From NCBI RefSeq assembly GCF_000204055.1, contig NW_006768822.1, forward strand, positions 1-64,000: a stretch of DNA of 64,000 nucleotides, read 5' to 3'. Source of the DNA: Melampsora larici-populina 98AG31. Lineage: Eukaryota > Basidiomycota > Pucciniomycetes > Pucciniales > Melampsoraceae. The translations under genes and the position numbers were made by a program. Positions 59,363 through 64,000 of the stretch are shown piece after piece. The notes under the pieces were generated by a model. It worked only from the letters and a program-made list of their open reading frames with translations, made no database searches and was not told where the DNA came from. Numbering within the stretch: the first letter of the stretch is position 1; each line of letters begins with the position of its first letter.

Positions 59363-61194
59363 TTACGCTCCCTGACAGGGTGTGCAACTGACGAATGCTG
59401 AGAGAAACTGCAAAGCTGGTGCCTGGACCTAGCTGGACAGTGAACACATGGAATGACCGAGAACGTTGGCTTGGAATCCGAACAGAAATTTCTCTTCTTT
59501 GAAAGGGATTCTGAAGTGCGTGTTACTGTTTACATATGTATGCACTGTGCCGCAGCAGTGACGCTAAATATACGTGCTCATGAACTGTATTTGAAACTTG
59601 TTTACCTTTTGCCATCCACCCAATCTCATCCGCTCACGAACGATAAATAACCATCAAGAATCGATCGATTAGCTTGACTGAGTGAGTAAACTTATCAAGC
59701 TTGATGAAGGAAACGATCAAACCAACTTCAGATAACTTCAAATTGAGATAACTAATTCTCGATCGTCAAAACCGATACATATTTTCCAGCCAAACCTGAA
59801 TTCAAATCGTTCGAACCATCAAAGACATACACTCCAACAAGACTTGACGGCGATATACGTACTCTTCAGGTCAGTTGACTGGCTGATCATCTCTAGCCGT
59901 TGTTTATCATTGGTTTCAAAAAAGTGAATATTACCCTCCAGGAGAAACTAGTTGACTGATATGCTTATGAATTGAAAATCTAATGGTGAATGTGAATGCA
60001 ACAGCGATATATTAGATCAAGATCCGGCTTGAAAGATTAAATTGGAATTACTTCAGAGGTGAGCGCACTTTCCTCTGAGCATTTAATTTTAGGAATTGAG
60101 AAAACTGATGAATTATTCCAATTTTGTGCATATATTTCAAGTTTTTGCAATCAAGTCGATCTTGGACCACTAAATTACTTCCACCTCATCCATCAACGGA
60201 AAAAACAATCGACATTGGATCATTTTATATATTGACTTGACTGATTGTTATCTCTTTATTGACTACTTGTCATGTGAGTCATCCTTTTTTTAATCCTTCC
60301 ACCTTGATCATCATTCAGTGTTTGTTTGAGTTGTCATCTTGTTTATACTTTCTCTGATATAAGAATGTGAGATGATTAGAGATATCATGCTGAACACTTT
60401 GAAAATAAGAAGTGCTTCGTCGAAATCTTGACTATCTCTAATCAATTCACTTTTCAATGACAAACATGAATAATTCCGAATCTTGTTTTCATCTTTCTTT
60501 TCTTTCATCATATGCTTTCCCTCTCCTCTCCCCGCTCACCCATCCACCCTCCTTCCTTCCCTTTCGCACCTTCATCTCCCATCGATCGACTACTGTCCAT
60601 CCCCATGCGTTCCTTGGCTCAATCCAACCCATCAACTTCACTTCGCCTTTGATCCCTCATCAACTTCAACCTGGTCTCAAACTTCGCAATCTATCAACGT
60701 TAATCCTACTCGGCCAATCCTATCCTATCCATATCCCCATTCCCCTTCCTCAACCTGTTCCATACGTCGGTTTTCCTTTTTTTTCTCCATGATCTTGTAC
60801 TCTCACGCACTTCTAGTCCTACCAGACCGAACAGCATTGACTGTACTGATTGACTCATCCTACTCAACTTCCCCTCCAATTCATCAACCTGGGTATCAAC
60901 CTTTAACATCAACAAAACTAAACTCACTTCAACAACTCGAAATCAATTCACCGGTGTCTTTTAACCCTTGGCCAATTTGGCCGTGATCCTTTTGTTGGGT
61001 AATCTCATCTTGCTACGTGCTCAACTGTTAACTCGAATATTTTCTTGTTGCTTTTTGGTCCCGCCTACCCAAACTTTTCTCCTGTATTGCACATTCTGCC
61101 TGTGTGATACTGTGGAACCGCGTCTACGGGTTCAATTCAATTTGTGTTTTTGTCTTTACCCCACCACCTTTGCGAGTCAAAAAAAACAATCAAA
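59363..61194. other. Long 5' region of the KH-protein gene
   Basis: No other gene is supported. About 60490-60640 is a pyrimidine-rich tract (runs of CTCTCC, CCTTCC) like those seen in fungal housekeeping promoters and 5' leaders. The plus-strand frames over 60457-60986 are Pro/Ser-rich by-products of that composition. The bases just before ATG 61195 are CAAA, a favourable fungal start context. Confidence 0.45.
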
Positions 61195-63180
61195 ATGTCC
61201 ACCGCCCAACCTACTCACCACGAACCCGGTCATTCTAATCCTGATCACAGTAATCGCAATTCCCAGCCACGGAAACGCTCTCGTTCGCCTTCCGCTTCTG
61301 GTGGCGCGGGACCAAAGCGACTCAACCTGGAAAGTGGAGTTGAGGACACTGGCTCTGCTGGCACAGACTCTGCTGTAGGCCTTGGAGCCGCGGTAAGACC
61401 AGCTGTTGCCGGGTCGGGCCAAGCCGATGGTACGTTGACCTACTTTCACGATAATTTAAATTATCAATTTCCACTATTTCTATCCTTCCCCTACCCTCCC
61501 CAAATTCAGTCCTTTTTGACCAAAAAGGTAATTCAAGCCAGGGGGAAGCAGGGATGTTGACTTGTGCGATAGTACGCGCCCAACCTAGTGACAGCCGTTA
61601 CCCAGCCGTACTTGCTTACTTGATGTTCAAATCTTTGGCATAGACAACCCTTTGACGCTCTTCATTTTTTCTCTCCCTTACTATCAAACCCTCTATCCCC
61701 ATATTCCTCGCCCTCGCTCATAGGTGGTCATCGTAAAATGGATGCTAAAACGGAAGCCTCGAACGCTGATCACGCCCTGCAACCCACTGCCTCTAACGCT
61801 GAAGCGTCTAACGGTGTTGAAGCTCAGCTAAGCTCTCACAAGTCGGCTGGTGATCAACCCGATGTCGATGCAAACCTCCATCCTTTGCCCCTCGATCACA
61901 ACGAAGCTCAAGCAATTGCCCATCAACAAGCTGTCCAACAACAACAACAACAACAGCTTCATCAACAGCAAACTCAGCCTAACCCCGTGACAGCTACTCA
62001 AACGATCCAAATGCGTGCATTGATTGTTACACAAGACGCTAGCATCATCATTGGCAAAGGTGGTCGGTAAGTAGCAGTTGCGATTACATTCTCGCCATCA
62101 TATATGGTGGCCACATCAGAAGTCTGCGAACCTGCTCTTACCTTGAGTGATTCACCTTTTTCGCTACCCTCTAGTCACATTAATGAGATCCGAGAGAAAT
62201 CGGGCGCACGGGCAACTATATCTGAAGCTGTACCAGGAAACGCCGAACGTATTTTGAGTGTCGGTGGTCCACTCGACGCGGTTTCAAAAGCATTCGGTCT
62301 GATTGTGCGACGCATCAACGATGAGCCATTCGACGTTCCTTCGGTGCCGGGCTCGCGTGCAGTAACCATTCGATTTGTGGTACCGAATTCGCGTATGGGA
62401 TCAGTCATTGGCAAGGCAGGAAGTAAAATCAAAGAGATTCAAGACATGAGTGGAGCTCGTGTACAAGCATCAGAAGCGATGCTACCTGGCAGCACTGAAC
62501 GCGTCCTATCTGTCTCTGGCGTGGCAGACGCCGTTCACATCGCGGTCTATTATGTTGGAATGATCTTGGTGGAGAATCAGGACCGCATGCCTGCCAACAC
62601 AACTTATCGACCGGGTCACGCAACCGGACAGGTCAATTCCTTGGGCGGTGGTCGTGGTCCCATGGGCGGTGGAGCAGTTGGCCCGGCCGGCGGACCTGCT
62701 TACTATGGTCATCCGCCTCAAGGTGGCCATCCGCTTCACGGACTTCACGGACTTCACGGTCATCCTCACGCTCACCCCCACGCTCACCCTCACCCTCATC
62801 CCCACCCTCATCCTCATCCTCATAGTGCCGGCGGGTATCCTAGTAGTGCTCACCAACCCGGAAGTCAAACCCAACAGATATATATCCCCAACGAACTTGT
62901 AGGAGCCGTCATTGGTAAAGGAGGACAGAAGATTAATGAGATCAGGCAAGCTAGTGCGACACACATCAAAATTATGGAACCAGGAGAGGGTGGACAGGCT
63001 GCGAGCACCAATGAACGTGTCAGTATCTCGAACGTTTTGTTTGATTCAGTCTCCTCGGTCTGTCGCTGACGTTCTCTTCCGTTTACACAGCTCGTCACTA
63101 TCACGGGTCAACCCCTACAGATCCAGATGGCTGTGCAACTGTTATATCAGCGGTTAGAAGCCGAAAAACAAAAACGTTAG
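61195..63180 (+). CDS. Triple-KH-domain RNA-binding protein (PCBP/Rnc1/Hek2-like), 503 residues, four exons
   Basis: Exons are 61195-61429, 61724-62066, 62175-63018 and 63091-63180, totalling 1512 bases. KH1 begins near residue 175 (MRALIVTQDASIIIGKGGR, then HINEIREKSGARATIS, split by intron 2). KH2 is at about 256-320 (VVPNSRMGSVIGKAGSKIKE). KH3 is at about 428-490 (IPNELVGAVIGKGGQKINEI, completed by exon 4). All three GxxG loops are intact (GKGG, GKAG, GKGG). The N-terminus is disordered, with a poly-Gln stretch. The KH2-KH3 linker has glycine-rich and His-Pro repeats (about 380-408). The layout matches poly(C)-binding proteins: S. pombe Rnc1, S. cerevisiae Hek2/Pbp2 and animal PCBPs. These control mRNA stability, localisation and translation. 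Which of these is the true orthologue cannot be decided by eye. Confidence 0.93.
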
Positions 63181-63779
63181 TGGCATTTAATTGAATCCTG
63201 TAACGTTTCCTCTCCGAAGGTGCTAATTCCTTCAATTTCCCGACCCAATCTTTTGATCTAATAATAACAGAAGCTCAACCGATGGGTGGAATGTAATTAT
63301 CATGTTTTTAAATAATGGGTCCTTTAGAATATAAAAAATCACAATGAATGCTACTTTTTTTCTACTTTGTTACCTGAGTTTTATTATACTACTTGCTCTT
63401 CTTTCAACCCATTACAAGGCAGGATATGTGGACGTATGAAATGAAATGCAAGATGAAATCAATCTGATGTGTTGTCAATGGTTCATTCGTTTTGTCTTTA
63501 CATGATCGTGATGCCCAAACGGACCTGATGAGCAAATTCAAAAACAATGACAAATGAACTCCACTCGCATTTGTCTATATTTCTTCTGCTTCTCACAATT
63601 TCCACTGTAGATGTTGTCGCAGTTGGTGCCGGAGAAAATTTTCTCAACGAACTATCCTAGCCAAAAGACCATTGATGGACTGGAAAAAGGCAACCATGTA
63701 GGCATTTATTTGCCATGATCATTGCTGAGTCTCAGCCATCAAAACTGTAAAAATCAGTTTACACGACTAGGAGTGACCA
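63181..63779. other. 3' flank of the KH gene
   Basis: An AATATAAAAAATCACAATGAATG stretch (near 63330) could serve for polyadenylation. No further gene was seen before the MITE. Confidence 0.35.
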
Positions 63780-64000
63780 TGGTTGGTGACAGCAAGAACC
63801 ACATAATTGAGTATTTTTTCAAAAGTTGTTCCACAAGTCACAAAAGTCATTTACAAAACAAAGCAAGATAGATTTGAGGCCGTCTTGTTGATGGTTATCC
63901 AAAATTACCCACAGCGGAACAAATTCCAAAAGTCTGTTTTTTTTAACTTTTATAAGACTGATGAAGATGGGTTCTTTGTTGTTGTAATTACAAAATACCC
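63780..64000. mobile_element. Second copy of the TGGTTGGTGACAGCAAGAA MITE, cut by the window end
   Basis: It begins TGGTTGGTGACAGCAAGAA and continues, with scattered differences, as the reverse complement of 49684-49935 (landmarks TTGAGGCCGTCTTGTTGATG and TTCTTTGTTGTTGTAATTAC). The far terminus lies beyond base 64000. Confidence 0.65.

Noticed and set aside
59800..59825. A GTTCGAACC word suggesting a tRNA T-loop.
   Set aside because: No acceptor, D or anticodon arm can be folded around it on either strand.
60457..60986. Pro/Ser-rich frames of 111 and 167 codons upstream of the KH gene.
   Set aside because: They arise from a pyrimidine-rich leader region; two overlapping frames have the same texture, and neither has a domain.

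Overview
The window looks like nuclear DNA of a basidiomycete fungus, most likely a plant-parasitic rust (Pucciniales). This is an inference. Its basis is: AT-rich sequence; genes with several short (about 50-110 base) introns; sparse conserved eukaryotic genes separated by dense transposon debris; fungal Ty3 and hAT elements; and several small, partly decayed reading frames that begin with secretion signals. No bacterial-type operons, rRNA, CRISPR array or convincing tRNA were seen.

Layout. 0-1.1 kb: 3' end of a Ty3 chromovirus (chromodomain tail plus LTR). 1.2-11 kb: decayed or intact secreted-protein candidates on the minus strand, with small inverted-repeat transposons between them. The best candidate is a 153-residue protein at 7242-7930. 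11-13.5 kb: two MITEs. 13.8-16.5 kb: a five-exon type II membrane glycosyltransferase-like protein. 17-20.5 kb: a CCHC zinc-knuckle/coiled-coil gene and flank, duplicated at 46.2-49.5 kb, where the copy is frameshifted. 20.4-22.9 kb: a minisatellite holding a solo LTR, which itself holds two DNA transposons.

23.4-40.8 kb is a nest of transposons. A mariner-like long inverted repeat contains an hAT element of about 4.5 kb. The hAT transposase gene is broken by a 343-base hAT MITE and by a complete Ty3 retrotransposon with 1628-base LTRs, PBS, PPT and a full gag-pol frame. Both breakpoints can be resolved to target-site duplications, and the transposase frame resumes across them. Between pol and its 3' LTR the Ty3 element carries an unexpected spliced gene on the opposite strand, whose first exon encodes a Zn(II)2Cys6-type cysteine cluster. 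This is the most unusual feature of the window. The 649-N gap inside pol is flanked by the same sequence twice and is almost certainly an assembly artefact.

42-53 kb: another decayed secreted-protein candidate, tandem repeats, two MITEs and a second assembly gap. 53-63.2 kb is the conserved gene island, all on the plus strand: ribokinase (53151-54476), the mitochondrial protease ATP23 (56399-57269) and a triple-KH RNA-binding protein (61195-63180). These housekeeping genes have no evident functional link with one another. The window ends inside a second copy of the MITE seen at 49684-49935.
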